Below, piece after piece: positions 22,246 through 32,322 of a DNA stretch of 45,116 nucleotides. The first letter of the stretch is position 1. Every line of letters begins with the position of its first letter. Made by a program: the position numbers and the translations under genes. The DNA lies in the NCBI GenBank assembly GCA_902801485.1, contig CADCIP010000035.1, forward strand, positions 1 to 45,116. Reading direction: 5' to 3'. The notes beneath the pieces are model-generated. The model made no database searches. It saw only the letters and a list, made by a program, of their open reading frames with translations, and was not told the origin of the DNA. This DNA comes from an uncultured Bacteroidales bacterium. GTDB lineage: Bacteria; Bacteroidota; Bacteroidia; Bacteroidales; Bacteroidaceae.

Positions 22246-23616
22246 CTAACCTACCACTAACTTATCTACTAAAACAGTGGGGAGCCCCTGACTTACGCCC
22301 ACACGCTGACCGGCCTTGCCACACATAGCGGCACTGTGGTCGATACACAAATTGTTACCTACCATACTGATGTGTTGCAATGCTTTGGGTCCATTGCCTA
22401 TGATGTTCATGTCGCGGAGTGGCATGGTGAGACGTCCGTCCTCGATGAGGTAGCCTTTCTTCATGAAAAAAGTAAAATCGCCAGCACCAATCTGAACCTG
22501 TCCGTTGGTAAAACTTTGGGCATAAATGCCGTGTTTGACACTACGGATGATATCTTCTTCTGTGGCTTCTCCTGCACACATATATGTACTGCGCATACGA
22601 GGCAGTGGCATATGACGGAAACTCTCACGCCGTCCGTTGCCAGTACTCCGGACACCAAAATGGCGGGCACTGATACGGTCGTGAAGGTAGCTGGTGAGGA
22701 TTCCGTTTCGGACCAGCGTTGTCCGTTGGCCAGGGATTCCTTCATCGTCGTAATGCAGCATACCTGCATCGTAGGGCATAGTGCCGTCATCGACAATGGT
22801 AATATGGCTGTCGCATATACGTTGGCCTAACTTACCGCTGAAGATACTCTCGCCGGTACGGATAAAGTCAGCCTCGAAAGCATGTCCGATAGCCTCGTGC
22901 ATAAGGATGCCACTGCTACCAGCTGCCATGATAACAGGCATCTCACCGCCCTCAATCTGTCTGGCTTCAAAGAGAAACAAGGCCTGTCCAATACTCTCCT
23001 GCAGAAGTTCTTCAATTAGTTCAGGTGTAATGAATTCTGCTCCTCGCTGGTACATTCGACTGCCAAATCCCATTTGTGTTTTGCCATCTTTCTGCAAGAC
23101 AACAGTAATGAAAAGTGTGGTACGCGGACGATAGTCGGAGAAACCTGTTCCCTCGGAGCAGACAAAACGGATTTTTTTTATGTGTTGAGCTATAGTTGCT
23201 TTAACTCGTACGACAAATGGACTTATCTCGTGGGCTCTGCGGTTGACAGACAGAAGTATCTCTTTCGACGTGTCGGGTTTGAGCATAGGTGTCTCTGACG
23301 TCAGGAGCGGTGTAGGGCTGAGGGCTGGAATGTGTATCGGTGCATTTGCAGTTGGCAAACAGCCGGCAAAACGAGCTGCCTGACGAAGAGACTCTGGAGA
23401 GAGGTCCATGGTGTATGCATAACCTGTCTGGGTACCTTGAACAACCCTTATCCCGGCTCCGTAGAGTATAACCTGCTGCGCCTGACTGACCGTTCCGTCT
23501 TGCAGTTCCAAACTGTTGAAGTGTGTGTCTTCAATAAATACATCGGCATACTCTCCACCTCTGTTTAGAGCGGTGGAGAGTACATTATGAAGCTGTTGAT
23601 CTGTTAATGGGAACAC
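22246..23616 (-). CDS. tldD: TldD catalytic subunit
   Basis: A 456-aa metalloprotease. The zinc motif HExxxH is present as HEAIGH near residues 239-245, followed by AFEADFIRTGESIFSGKLG, as in TldD. The active site is completed by the C-terminal region (VQIGAGDFTFFMKKGYLIEDGRL). It starts 18 bp after the stop of uxaC, so it is probably transcribed with the hexuronate genes, and it is followed by its partner tldE. Confidence 0.92.
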   Translation of the reverse strand: MFPLTDQQLHNVLSTALNRGGEYADVFIEDTHFNSLELQDGTVSQAQQVILYGAGIRVVQGTQTGYAYTMDLSPESLRQAARFAGCLPTANAPIHIPALSPTPLLTSETPMLKPDTSKEILLSVNRRAHEISPFVVRVKATIAQHIKKIRFVCSEGTGFSDYRPRTTLFITVVLQKDGKTQMGFGSRMYQRGAEFITPELIEELLQESIGQALFLFEARQIEGGEMPVIMAAGSSGILMHEAIGHAFEADFIRTGESIFSGKLGQRICDSHITIVDDGTMPYDAGMLHYDDEGIPGQRTTLVRNGILTSYLHDRISARHFGVRSTGNGRRESFRHMPLPRMRSTYMCAGEATEEDIIRSVKHGIYAQSFTNGQVQIGAGDFTFFMKKGYLIEDGRLTMPLRDMNIIGNGPKALQHISMVGNNLCIDHSAAMCGKAGQRVGVSQGLPTVLVDKLVVG

Positions 23617-23634
23617 ACTTAAACACCTTGACTA

Positions 23635-25062
23635 CTAAAAGTTAAAGTATCTCTTGGCATTATAATAAGAGATGTCTCTGATCATCTGTTCAATAAAGGG
23701 CATTTCCCCGATGGGTAGCTTGCCGTCTTCAACGTCCTGACCTATCATATTACAGAGTTGGCGACGGAAATACTCATGACGCGGGTAGGAGAGGAAGGAA
23801 CGACTGTCTGTAAGCATTCCTACAAAGCGGCTGAGCAGGCCCAGCAAACTAAGGGCATTCATCTGACGTTCCATACCGTCAAGCTGATCATTGAACCACC
23901 ATCCGCTGCCAAACTGAATCTTGCCGGGCGTGGGACCTTCTTGGAAGTTGCCAAGCATTGTAGCAATCATTTCATTATCAGCAGGGTTAAGGCAATACAG
24001 GATTGTTTTAGCCAAATGTCCTTCGGAATGAAGTTTGTCGAGGAAGCGAGAAAGCTGTAAACTTGTGTTCCAAGTACCTATACTATCATATCCGGTATCT
24101 GGTCCTAACTTCCTGAACATTCGAGAGTTATTGTTTCGCATAGCACCATAGTGGAATTGCTGTGTCCAATTTGCATCTGCATCCTGTCGGGCGAATTCGA
24201 GGAGTAGGGCGGAACGGAATTTGCTTACTTCGTCGGCTGTAGGCTGCTTGCCGTCCATTACTTTCTGGAAGATCTGTCTGATTTCTGTTTCTGTAAAATC
24301 ATCTGCATAGAATTCGTTTAGACCGTGGTCAGAAAGACGGCAACCCAAAGAAGCAAAGAAATCGTGTCGCCGCTGAAGGGCATCCAGAAGATTGTCGTAT
24401 GTACAGATATTACAATCTGCTGATTCGCCCAACTTTTCGATGTATGCCTTATACATTTCCGGATTCTCGATGGCCATGGCCTTGTCGGGACGCCAGGCAG
24501 GAAGCATCTTTGAACATTGGTCATTTGAACATTTACCATTTGCCATTTCTTTGGCGTATGCTTGGTGAAATTCCAGCGTATCAGCAGGGTCGTCTGTGGT
24601 GCATACTATCTCCACATTATAGTGGCGCATAAGACCACGGGCGGAGAATTCGGGTTGCTGCAGTTTCTCGTTGCATTCCTCGAAAATCTCGCGTGCTGTA
24701 CTGGCATTCAGCAACGTGTTGATGCCGAATGCAGTGCGGAGTTCGAGGTGGGTCCAGTGGTAGAGGGGATTACGCATACAGTAAGGCATGGTTTCGGCCC
24801 ATTTCTGGAACTTCTCCCAATCGGATGCATCTCCGGTTATATACTTCTCATCTACACCATTGCTGCGCATTGCACGCCATTTATAATGGTCTCCACCCAG
24901 CCAAAGTTCAGTAATAGAACTGAAACGGTGATCTTCGGCAACCTCCTTGGGATTGAGGTGACAATGATAATCTATGATTGGCAGGTTCTTGGCCTGCTCG
25001 TGATACAATTTCCTTGCTGTCTCTGTCTGCAACAGGAAATCTTTGTCCATGAATGTTTTCAT
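23635..25062 (-). CDS. uxaC: Glucuronate/galacturonate isomerase
   Basis: A 475-aa member of the UxaC family (amidohydrolase fold). It converts D-glucuronate to D-fructuronate and D-galacturonate to D-tagaturonate. Family motifs include [10 protein letters not shown] near the N-terminus, [30 protein letters not shown] and [18 protein letters not shown] placed the start at the ATG at 25062 (MKTFMDKDF), which overlaps the uxuA stop as ATGA, rather than at the in-frame ATG at 25083 inside uxuA. The two genes are translationally coupled. Confidence 0.95.
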   Translation of the reverse strand: MKTFMDKDFLLQTETARKLYHEQAKNLPIIDYHCHLNPKEVAEDHRFSSITELWLGGDHYKWRAMRSNGVDEKYITGDASDWEKFQKWAETMPYCMRNPLYHWTHLELRTAFGINTLLNASTAREIFEECNEKLQQPEFSARGLMRHYNVEIVCTTDDPADTLEFHQAYAKEMANGKCSNDQCSKMLPAWRPDKAMAIENPEMYKAYIEKLGESADCNICTYDNLLDALQRRHDFFASLGCRLSDHGLNEFYADDFTETEIRQIFQKVMDGKQPTADEVSKFRSALLLEFARQDADANWTQQFHYGAMRNNNSRMFRKLGPDTGYDSIGTWNTSLQLSRFLDKLHSEGHLAKTILYCLNPADNEMIATMLGNFQEGPTPGKIQFGSGWWFNDQLDGMERQMNALSLLGLLSRFVGMLTDSRSFLSYPRHEYFRRQLCNMIGQDVEDGKLPIGEMPFIEQMIRDISYYNAKRYFNF

Positions 25063-26240
25063 ATTCGTCCTCTTTTTATACATTCTGCAATTCCCATTTC
25101 CAATCCTCGTAATTCTGCCAAACCGCGCAAACGACCTATGCAGCTATAGCCGGGATTGGTCTTTTTTCTTAAATCATCGCACATCTGATGGCCGTGATCG
25201 GGACGCATGACAATGCTTTTCTTACGCATTTGCTGAATTTCGATCAAGGCTTTCATAACATCGTACATAGGCACATTACCCTCCAGATGGTTGGCCTCGT
25301 GGAAATTTCCATCGGCATCACGTTGGGTGCTGCGCAGATGAACAAAATATATGCGGTCCCAGAACTGGCGCATCATTACGGGTAAATTATTCTTAGCACT
25401 TACACCGAAGGAGCCTGTGCAGAGGCATAGTCCGTTAGCAGGACTGGGCACAGCATCGACAAGTGCCTGGAAATCTTCGGCTGTGCTAAGGATGCGTGGC
25501 AGTCCCAGAATAGACATAGGCGGGTCGTCTGGGTGAATAACCAGTTTGACTCCTGCCTGCTCGGCAGAAGGGCATACTTCCCTGAGGAAATAGATAAGGT
25601 TGTTGCGCAACTTCTTGGGTGTGATATTCATATAACGATCCAGTTCTCTTTGGAACTGGTCTAGCGTAAAACTCTCCTCGGAACCGGGCAGACCTGCGAT
25701 TATATTACGGGTGATGAGTTTCTTTTCGGCATCATCCATCTGTTTGTAGCGGGCTTTGGCATTGGCAATCTCTTCGGCAGTATAATCTTTTTCTGCCTCA
25801 GGACGGCATAGGATAAAAAGATCGAATGCAATGAATGCTGCTCGCTCGAATCGAAGGGCCCTACTGCCATCAGGCATTTCGTAAGCCAGATCGGTGCGTG
25901 TCCAGTCAAGGACGGGCATAAAATTATAGGTTACGATATCTATGCCACATTCGCCTAAGTTAATGAGGCTTTGCTTGTAATTGTCTATGTAGAGTTGGTA
26001 TTCTCCAGTCTGGGTCTTTATGTGTTCATGTACAGGTATACTCTCTACAGCTACCCAGCGAAGTCCTGCATCCTCGATAATCTTTTTGCGAATGAGGATT
26101 TCTTCTTTAGTCCATACTTCACCATTGGGAATATGGTGCAATGCTGTTACAACGCCTGTAGCTCCAGCTTGACGGATATCTTGCAGGCTGACGGGGTCGT
26201 TGGGGCCATACCAACGGAAACTTTGTTCGCAGAGATACAT
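25059..26240 (-). CDS. uxuA: Mannonate dehydratase, copy 1
   Basis: A 393-aa UxuA that removes water from D-mannonate to give 2-keto-3-deoxygluconate. It carries the family motifs [47 protein letters not shown] and [10 protein letters not shown]. It is clearly divergent in sequence from the second uxuA at 27106 (by eye well under half identical outside the motifs), so it is not a recent duplicate. It overlaps uxaC by 4 bp. One copy may act on a different sugar acid. Confidence 0.93.
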   Translation of the reverse strand: MYLCEQSFRWYGPNDPVSLQDIRQAGATGVVTALHHIPNGEVWTKEEILIRKKIIEDAGLRWVAVESIPVHEHIKTQTGEYQLYIDNYKQSLINLGECGIDIVTYNFMPVLDWTRTDLAYEMPDGSRALRFERAAFIAFDLFILCRPEAEKDYTAEEIANAKARYKQMDDAEKKLITRNIIAGLPGSEESFTLDQFQRELDRYMNITPKKLRNNLIYFLREVCPSAEQAGVKLVIHPDDPPMSILGLPRILSTAEDFQALVDAVPSPANGLCLCTGSFGVSAKNNLPVMMRQFWDRIYFVHLRSTQRDADGNFHEANHLEGNVPMYDVMKALIEIQQMRKKSIVMRPDHGHQMCDDLRKKTNPGYSCIGRLRGLAELRGLEMGIAECIKRGRI

Positions 26241-26280
26241 ATTATTGTCTAAGGTACTTTATGGTTACCCTTATCGTTAA

Positions 26281-27093
26281 TTACATGGCAAAAACATTGA
26301 AGCCTCCGTCAACAACAGCGACAGTACCTGTTACGAAGCTTGAAGCCTCGCTAATCAAGTAATGAATAGTGCCGCATAATTCCTCTGGTTTACCGAAACG
26401 TTGGAAGGGAGTTTGACGGATGACATCGGTTCCACGTTCGGTCAGGCTACCGTCGGGATTAGTTAGCAGAGCGCGATTCTGATTGGTAAGGAAAAAGCCT
26501 GGAGCAATAGCATTGACACGAATACCTGAAGTAAACTTCTTAGCAACCTCGTTAGCAAGGAAAGCAGTGAAATTGCTGATACCTGCCTTGGCTGCTGCAT
26601 ATCCCATAACACGAGTCATTGGACGAAAAGCGGCCATACTGCTGAAATTGACGATGCTACCTTTGCCTGCCTTAACCATCGGCTTAAGAAAAACCTGAGT
26701 AGGAATGACTGTACCGGTAAGGTTGACATTGAGCACCTTTTGGAACTCCTCGACGCTTACGTCGAAGAAGGTTCCTGTAGGGCTGATGGTGGCTCCGGGC
26801 ATGTTACCGCCGGCGGCATTCAACAGCGCATCGACCTTGCCGTATTTATCCAGTACGGCCTTGCATATCTCTTCGCAAGAGTTCTGGCTCATCACATCGC
26901 ATTGCATGAACATGGCATCTCCTCCTTGCTGGCAGATGTCGGCTACAATCTCTTTTCCTACTTCCTCCTTGCGACCCAGTAACACAACATGTGATCCCTG
27001 CAAGGCCAGATATTTGCCAATCTCACGTCCTAAGACACCTGTTCCACCTGTGATAACAACCACATTATCCTTAATATCAAAAAGATTTTTCAT
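26281..27093 (-). CDS. uxuB: SDR-type D-mannonate oxidoreductase
   Basis: A 270-aa short-chain dehydrogenase: cofactor motif TGGTGVLGREIG, NAAGGN, catalytic SS and YAAAK. It lies between two mannonate dehydratase genes, which points to reduction of fructuronate to mannonate, as for Bacillus YjmF-type enzymes that replace the long-chain UxuB of E. coli. The assignment rests on family and context together. Confidence 0.87.
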   Translation of the reverse strand: MKNLFDIKDNVVVITGGTGVLGREIGKYLALQGSHVVLLGRKEEVGKEIVADICQQGGDAMFMQCDVMSQNSCEEICKAVLDKYGKVDALLNAAGGNMPGATISPTGTFFDVSVEEFQKVLNVNLTGTVIPTQVFLKPMVKAGKGSIVNFSSMAAFRPMTRVMGYAAAKAGISNFTAFLANEVAKKFTSGIRVNAIAPGFFLTNQNRALLTNPDGSLTERGTDVIRQTPFQRFGKPEELCGTIHYLISEASSFVTGTVAVVDGGFNVFAM

Positions 27094-27105
27094 ATATTAA
27101 AATTT

Positions 27106-28284
27106 TTACTTGATTTCTAATTCGTTATCTACTACGGCCATTACACCTTCGACTTGCCCCAATGCCAACATACGACCGTGGAAGCTATAACCTGCATTAT
27201 AGTCCATCTTCTCGTCGCCAAGCATAAGGGGAGCGTGGTCCACACGCATGGGAAGTCCTGGCTTCTGACGTTGGAAGATGCGCACCAATTCGATGATGTT
27301 GGCTCTTCCTCCTAAATGACTGGCCTCCTTGAAGTCACCATTGGGAAAGACATTCGTGCTACGCAGATGGACAAAATGAGTACGCTTAGCGTATTTCTCT
27401 GCCAAGGCTGGAACATCATTATGTGCGCCTGCACTGAGAGAACCGGCACAGAAGGTGAGTCCGTTATGTTCGTTGGGAACAGCATTCAGGAACCACTCTA
27501 TGTCTTTGTCGCAAGTGACGATACGCGGCAGGCCAAGAATCTGTATTGGCGGGTCGTCTGGATGCACACACATATTCATGTTCCATTCATCGCAGATTGG
27601 CATGATAGCTTCGAGGAAGTACTTCATATTCTGGCGCAGTTTTTCCGGAGTAATATCCTTATAGAGTTCTAGAAGGGAACGGAAAATCTCGACGGGTTTC
27701 TCGTCGTCTTCCTTGATGTTGCCATTTACAAAGCCTTGAGTTTTAACGATGATATTATCCACCAGACGATGTTCGTCTGCAGGGGTAAAGACTTTTTTCA
27801 TTTCCTCGACCTTGGCAAGCGTTTCTTCCGTATAGTCAGCTTCTGCACCTGCACGTTTGAGAATCTGACTGTCGAAGTAGGCAAATTCGGCATGGTTAAA
27901 GTAAAGGCTGGATGTACCGTCGCCATTTGGATTCTCAAGGTCGGTACGAGCCCAGTCGAGAACTGGCATGAAGTTGTAACAGATAGTATGAATGCCGCAT
28001 TTGCCCAGATTGGCCAGAGATACTATGTATTTCTCTATCAGTTCATCACGGTCGGGACCGCCGTACTTGATGCTTTCGCAAACGGGGAGGCTTTCTACTA
28101 CGCTCCAGTGCAGACCATAGCTCTCAATATATTCCTTCAGGTCTGTTATCTTTTCAACTGTCCAGATTTCTCCGTTAGGAACGTCGTGAAGAGCAGTTAC
28201 AATGCCTTCAACGCCTATTTGGCGCAACATGTCGAGCGTTATTTTATCCTTGCGTCCGAACCAACGCCAAGTTTTTTCCATCAT
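27106..28284 (-). CDS. uxuA: Mannonate dehydratase, copy 2
   Basis: A 392-aa second UxuA with the same signature positions ([56 protein letters not shown]). It has CAGSLS where copy 1 has CTGSFG, and an acidic insertion (NGNIKEDDEKP). It starts 21 bp after the transporter stop and ends 12 bp before the uxuB start. Copy 2 looks closer to the classical enzyme by the CAGS motif, but which copy is the main dehydratase cannot be told. Confidence 0.93.
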   Translation of the reverse strand: MMEKTWRWFGRKDKITLDMLRQIGVEGIVTALHDVPNGEIWTVEKITDLKEYIESYGLHWSVVESLPVCESIKYGGPDRDELIEKYIVSLANLGKCGIHTICYNFMPVLDWARTDLENPNGDGTSSLYFNHAEFAYFDSQILKRAGAEADYTEETLAKVEEMKKVFTPADEHRLVDNIIVKTQGFVNGNIKEDDEKPVEIFRSLLELYKDITPEKLRQNMKYFLEAIMPICDEWNMNMCVHPDDPPIQILGLPRIVTCDKDIEWFLNAVPNEHNGLTFCAGSLSAGAHNDVPALAEKYAKRTHFVHLRSTNVFPNGDFKEASHLGGRANIIELVRIFQRQKPGLPMRVDHAPLMLGDEKMDYNAGYSFHGRMLALGQVEGVMAVVDNELEIK

Positions 28285-28305
28285 ATATGTTTATATCTGT
28301 TTAAT

Positions 28306-29763
28306 TTAGATTTCAACTTTCTTGTACTTTGGTACGAGTATCTTCATGCAAGCCCAGGCAATAAGGTAGGCAACGGCACAGTAGCAGAAGATAATCATAT
28401 AGCCGCCCTCCAAGCCTTCGAATCCGAAAAAATGAAAATCAGAACCGAGCTTTTCTGTATAGTCGAAGAGCCATCCGGCGCTTTTGTTGATTATAAAGGA
28501 AGCAATACCTCCTGTCATTGTTCCGATGCCGGTGATTGTGGCTATCGCTCCCTTGGGAAACATATCGCCGACGGTAGAGTAGAGGTTGGCAGACCATGAC
28601 TGATGACCAGCGCCAGCTAAACCGATGATTATGGCAGCCCACCAGACGCTGTAATGGCCCAAAGGTTGAGCGAAAAGTGCAAAGATGGGTAAGCATGCGA
28701 ATATCAGCATGGCACGCAGACGACCCGAGTATGCTTCCATTCCACAACGTTCGACAAAGAATTTGGGCAGGTAACCGCCAGCAACTATGCTCACAATCGT
28801 TACGATAAGATAGACTACGAAAATGAGTGTGGCACCCATTGTGGAGTCACTGCGATGTCCGTATTGAACACTGAAATAGGCTGGTGCCCAGAACAGCAAG
28901 AACCACCACACACCGTCGGTAAAGAACTTTCCGCAAATGTAACTCCAAGTGTGGCGTAGCAGGAAGCACTTCCAGATGGGTATGCCTGCCTCCTGGGGTT
29001 CTTCCTTGGCAATAGTTGTGTTGCCGGCATTAGCATCATCTTGATTGACATAAGCCAATTCTTTCTCGTTCACATACTTGCACTTTTCTGGTTTTTCGTA
29101 CAGGAAGTACCAAAAGCCCATCCAGAAGAATCCAAGTCCGCCAATGATGATGAAGGCCAACTCCCAACCATAGGCATGAGCCAGAAAGGGGATGCTGATC
29201 GGTGCTACGAGTGCACCGACAGAGGCACCTGAATTAAAAATACTGGTTGCCAATGCACGGTCTTTCTTGGGGAAGTATTCTGCGGTCACCTTGATAGCAG
29301 CTGGGAAATTACCGCTTTCACCAATTGCCAAGGCTATGCGACAAGCCATAAAAAGCCAGACGCTGGTGGTGGAGATAGCCAGTGCCAGTGTACTGCCAGC
29401 TTCTATGGCTTGCATGACTTCTTTACTCTCCAGTTCGTGAATATACATCGTCAACCAACCGCAACCTGCATGAAGACAGGCACCAAGACTCCAGATGAAG
29501 ATGGCGATTAGATAGCCTTTCTTGGTTCCTACCCAGTCGATAAATTTGCCAGAGAAAAGACTGATAAATGCATAGAAAAGGGAGAATGCTGCTGTGATGT
29601 CGCCATAGTGGGAGTGTGTCCAATGAAATTCGGGAGCAATAAAATCCTTCCATGTGAGGGAAAGTACCTGACGGTCCATATAATTAACCGTTGTAGCGAG
29701 AAAAAGCATAGCACAAATGACCCAACGGTAATTGGTCATCTTCTGCGGCGCATTCGTATTCAT
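28306..29763 (-). CDS. MFS hexuronate transporter (ExuT-like)
   Basis: A 485-aa major facilitator protein of the anion:cation symporter group with about 12 membrane segments. The N-terminus has TTVNYMDRQVLSL, typical of hexuronate transporters, followed by GKFIDWVGTKKGY (the loop 2-3 motif) and ALAIGESGNFPAAIKVTAEYFP. An extra soluble loop near residues 220-260 and another near 110-125 (HELESKEVMQAIEAG) are common in Bacteroidetes members. It is the first gene of the hexuronate operon, with a good promoter upstream. Galacturonate or glucuronate uptake is inferred from context. Confidence 0.9.
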   Translation of the reverse strand: MNTNAPQKMTNYRWVICAMLFLATTVNYMDRQVLSLTWKDFIAPEFHWTHSHYGDITAAFSLFYAFISLFSGKFIDWVGTKKGYLIAIFIWSLGACLHAGCGWLTMYIHELESKEVMQAIEAGSTLALAISTTSVWLFMACRIALAIGESGNFPAAIKVTAEYFPKKDRALATSIFNSGASVGALVAPISIPFLAHAYGWELAFIIIGGLGFFWMGFWYFLYEKPEKCKYVNEKELAYVNQDDANAGNTTIAKEEPQEAGIPIWKCFLLRHTWSYICGKFFTDGVWWFLLFWAPAYFSVQYGHRSDSTMGATLIFVVYLIVTIVSIVAGGYLPKFFVERCGMEAYSGRLRAMLIFACLPIFALFAQPLGHYSVWWAAIIIGLAGAGHQSWSANLYSTVGDMFPKGAIATITGIGTMTGGIASFIINKSAGWLFDYTEKLGSDFHFFGFEGLEGGYMIIFCYCAVAYLIAWACMKILVPKYKKVEI

Positions 29764-29794
29764 TTGTTTTTAGGTTTTATGATTTATTTGAATG

Positions 29795-29825
29795 CAAAGA
29801 TAAAAAGAAAAAAGATAGTGCACAA
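29795..29825 (-). promoter_or_regulatory. Promoter of the hexuronate operon
   Basis: On the minus strand: TTG (29825-29823), 20 bp, TATCTTTG (29802-29795), about 31 bp before the ATG at 29763. The -33 part lies inside one arm of a 16-bp inverted repeat that also acts as the terminator of the previous gene. Confidence 0.7.
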
Positions 29826-29853
29826 TTATTTTGCATGAATTGTGCACTATCTT
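29812..29853 (-). terminator. Strong terminator overlapping the exuT-like promoter
   Basis: A perfect 16-bp inverted repeat (29812-29827 and 29838-29853, 10-nt loop). On the minus strand it is followed by TTTTTTCTTTTT. It lies 23 bp after the stop of the C_GCAxxG_C_C gene and fits its terminator. The downstream arm contains the -33 box of the next operon, so an operator role is also possible. Confidence 0.8.
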
Positions 29854-29876
29854 GTATTATTTTTGCAGGAATTTGC

Positions 29877-30356
29877 TTATTGTATCTGCTTTTTTTGAAG
29901 ATACTCGGCAAAAATACGTGCTGCACTTTCTACTTTTTGAGCACAGGGACGTTTTTGGTAATAAGCAGCATTTCTTTCGTCAGGCATATATGTATTCTTA
30001 ACAACAGGGCATCCGTTAAGGCCCAAGAGTTCGGCACAGATAACAGAACCATTTCTCTTTTTGAATGTTTCGAGCAATTCCTGAACAACCTTATAGCATG
30101 CGGCTTTCCCTTCACGGTCATCTCCTTCGGTCTGACCGCAATCCAAACCTGCAAGAATGACCAGTGCAGAAACTGTTCCGCACATCATACGCATACGACC
30201 GACACCGCCGCCAAAACCTGCAGCTATTCGTTTTGCCATTATGTCATCGAGTCCGTAGATGTCGGCAAAAGCAGACAAGACACTTTGTGAACAGCCATAG
30301 CCACTCATGAAGTTCTCAACGGCACGTTGTATTCTGTTTTCAAGTTCCTGGGTCAT
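29877..30356 (-). CDS. C_GCAxxG_C_C family protein
   Basis: A 159-aa protein of the C_GCAxxG_C_C family, named for its cysteine pattern, here GYGCSQSVLSAF, GFGGGVGRMRMMCGTVSALVIL, CAELLG and RPCAQKV. The cysteines suggest a redox or metal role; members often sit near redox genes or carry a C-terminal redox fusion. No membrane segment is evident beyond the hydrophobic family core. It follows nadE by 10 bp on the same strand and ends at a strong terminator, so it is the last gene of the clpC-htpG-nadE run. Confidence 0.88.
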   Translation of the reverse strand: MTQELENRIQRAVENFMSGYGCSQSVLSAFADIYGLDDIMAKRIAAGFGGGVGRMRMMCGTVSALVILAGLDCGQTEGDDREGKAACYKVVQELLETFKKRNGSVICAELLGLNGCPVVKNTYMPDERNAAYYQKRPCAQKVESAARIFAEYLQKKQIQ

Positions 30357-30366
30357 ACCTTATTTA

Positions 30367-32292
30367 TTATAATCTTTCACATTCTTTCAGCCAAAGTGCC
30401 GATGAAGCATCGGAAGGCATGCGCCAGTCACCACGTGGTGAAAGCGAACAGCTTCCTACTTTTGGACCATCGGGCAGACAACTACGCTTGAATTGCTGAG
30501 CAAAGAAACGACGGTAGAATGTCTGGAGCCAGTGTTTAATCACTTCGTCTGTGTATTCTGTGCCAAAAGCCTCCTTTGTAAGGAAAAACACCTTTTCTGG
30601 ACGGAATCCCCATCTAAGGGTATAATACAGGAAGAAATCATGCAGTTCGTATGGACCCACCAAGTCTTCGGTCTTCTGTGTGATATTTCCTTCCTCGTCT
30701 GAAGGGATAAGTTCGGGACTGATGGGTGTATCGACAATATCCATTAGGACGGTTTTTGTTCCCTCGTCTTCGATTCTTTCTGCTACCCATTTGACTAAAT
30801 GACGTACAAGCGTTTTGGGAACAGAGGCATTGACACCGTACATACTCATGTGATCGCCATTGTATGTAGCCCATCCCAAAGCCAGTTCGCTGAGGTCACC
30901 AGTCCCAACTACCAAGCCATTCATCTGGTTGGCGGCATCCATCAGAATCTGGGTGCGTTCGCGAGCTTGAGAATTCTCGTAGGTGACATCATGGTTATCA
31001 AGTTCGTGTCCCAAATCCTTGAAGTGTTGGATGCAGGCATCCTTAATACTAATTTCGCGAATGGTGATGCCTAACAACTTCATAAGGTTTACTGCATTGG
31101 TATAGGTACGTTCGGTAGTGCCGAATCCTGGCATTGTAATTCCAACAATCCCCCTACGGTTTAAGCCCAATCTGTCGAAGGCTTTTACACAAACCAATAG
31201 TGCCAACGTACTGTCAAGACCACCGCTGATGCCAACCACGACCGTTTGAGCGTTGGTATGGCTGATACGTTTAGCAAGTCCTTCGGTCTGGATGCTGAAG
31301 ATTTCTTCGCACCTTTCGTCTAAATCTTTGCCCGTTGGAACAAACGGATGAGCATTTATCTTTCGTGTCAGCCCAAACTCGCGTATCTCTGTTCTTTCTG
31401 TTTCTATGATTACGGCTGACTCTTTGTGAGACAGAGAAGCACAGGTGGCAAATGTTGTGTTGATTCGGCGCTCCATTCTGATGCGCTCTACATCTATCTC
31501 GGTTTCCAATAACTGCCAACTCAATTCGTGACGTGGTGTTTCGGCCAGCAACGTTCCGTTTTCGTAGATAAGACCCTTGGCACTGTACACCACATCCTGA
31601 GAACTCTCGCCGTAACCGCAACTACAGAAAACGTAGCCCGATATGGTTCTGGCACTTTGCTGGGAGAGCAACCCTTGGAGATAGGCATATTTACCCACAA
31701 GATCGTTGTCGGCACTCAGGTTGAAGATAATCTCTGCACCTTGCATAGCCAGATAGCTGCTTGGCGGAATAGGAGCCCAGACATCTTCACAGATTTCAAC
31801 ACCGAACGTGCAGGAAGGCGTGCGGAAGAGTATAAACTGGTTCAGAGGCACCTGCTGTCCGCATACAAGGAGGGATCCGGCAGCTATGTCTGTTCCACTG
31901 GTGAACCAACGTTTCTCGTAGAACTCCTTGTAGTTGGGCAGGTAGGTCTTAGGTATCATACCCAGAATCTTCCCACGTTGGATAATAGCCGCACAGTTCA
32001 ACAAGGACCCTTTATAAGGAACTGGTAAGCCCACAATGCTGATGATATCCAGGCTTCGGGTGAAGTTCATCAGGTGTATCAGGGCCATCTCAGCTTCTTC
32101 CAAGAGCAATTGTTGCTGGAAAAGGTCTTGACAGGTGTATGCCGTGAGCGAGAGCTCTGGCAAACATATAATCTCTACACCATGTCCTTCTGCCTGAACG
32201 ATGAGCGATTCTATCTGCTCTACGTTATACTGGCAATCGGCCACCCTCACAGAGGGGATGGCCGAAGCTACTTTAACAAATCCGTGGTTCAT
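30367..32292 (-). CDS. nadE: Glutamine-hydrolysing NAD+ synthase
   Basis: A 641-aa two-domain enzyme that amidates deamido-NAD+ using ammonia from glutamine. The N-terminal nitrilase-type glutaminase has a Glu46 (CLPELSL), Lys115 (MIPKTYLPN), Cys168 (GVEICEDVW) triad. The C-terminal synthetase domain has the P-loop-like SGGLDST near residue 355 and GTGDLSELALGW. Length is usual for the bacterial long form. It follows htpG by 30 bp. Confidence 0.96.
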   Translation of the reverse strand: MNHGFVKVASAIPSVRVADCQYNVEQIESLIVQAEGHGVEIICLPELSLTAYTCQDLFQQQLLLEEAEMALIHLMNFTRSLDIISIVGLPVPYKGSLLNCAAIIQRGKILGMIPKTYLPNYKEFYEKRWFTSGTDIAAGSLLVCGQQVPLNQFILFRTPSCTFGVEICEDVWAPIPPSSYLAMQGAEIIFNLSADNDLVGKYAYLQGLLSQQSARTISGYVFCSCGYGESSQDVVYSAKGLIYENGTLLAETPRHELSWQLLETEIDVERIRMERRINTTFATCASLSHKESAVIIETERTEIREFGLTRKINAHPFVPTGKDLDERCEEIFSIQTEGLAKRISHTNAQTVVVGISGGLDSTLALLVCVKAFDRLGLNRRGIVGITMPGFGTTERTYTNAVNLMKLLGITIREISIKDACIQHFKDLGHELDNHDVTYENSQARERTQILMDAANQMNGLVVGTGDLSELALGWATYNGDHMSMYGVNASVPKTLVRHLVKWVAERIEDEGTKTVLMDIVDTPISPELIPSDEEGNITQKTEDLVGPYELHDFFLYYTLRWGFRPEKVFFLTKEAFGTEYTDEVIKHWLQTFYRRFFAQQFKRSCLPDGPKVGSCSLSPRGDWRMPSDASSALWLKECERL

Positions 32293-32322
32293 GTTCAGTT
32301 GGGAGTTTAGAGTTGGGGAAGG

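Noticed and set aside
27736-28599. A 287-codon plus-strand frame
   Set aside because: Antisense to uxuA copy 2 and the transporter gene; no recognisable family.
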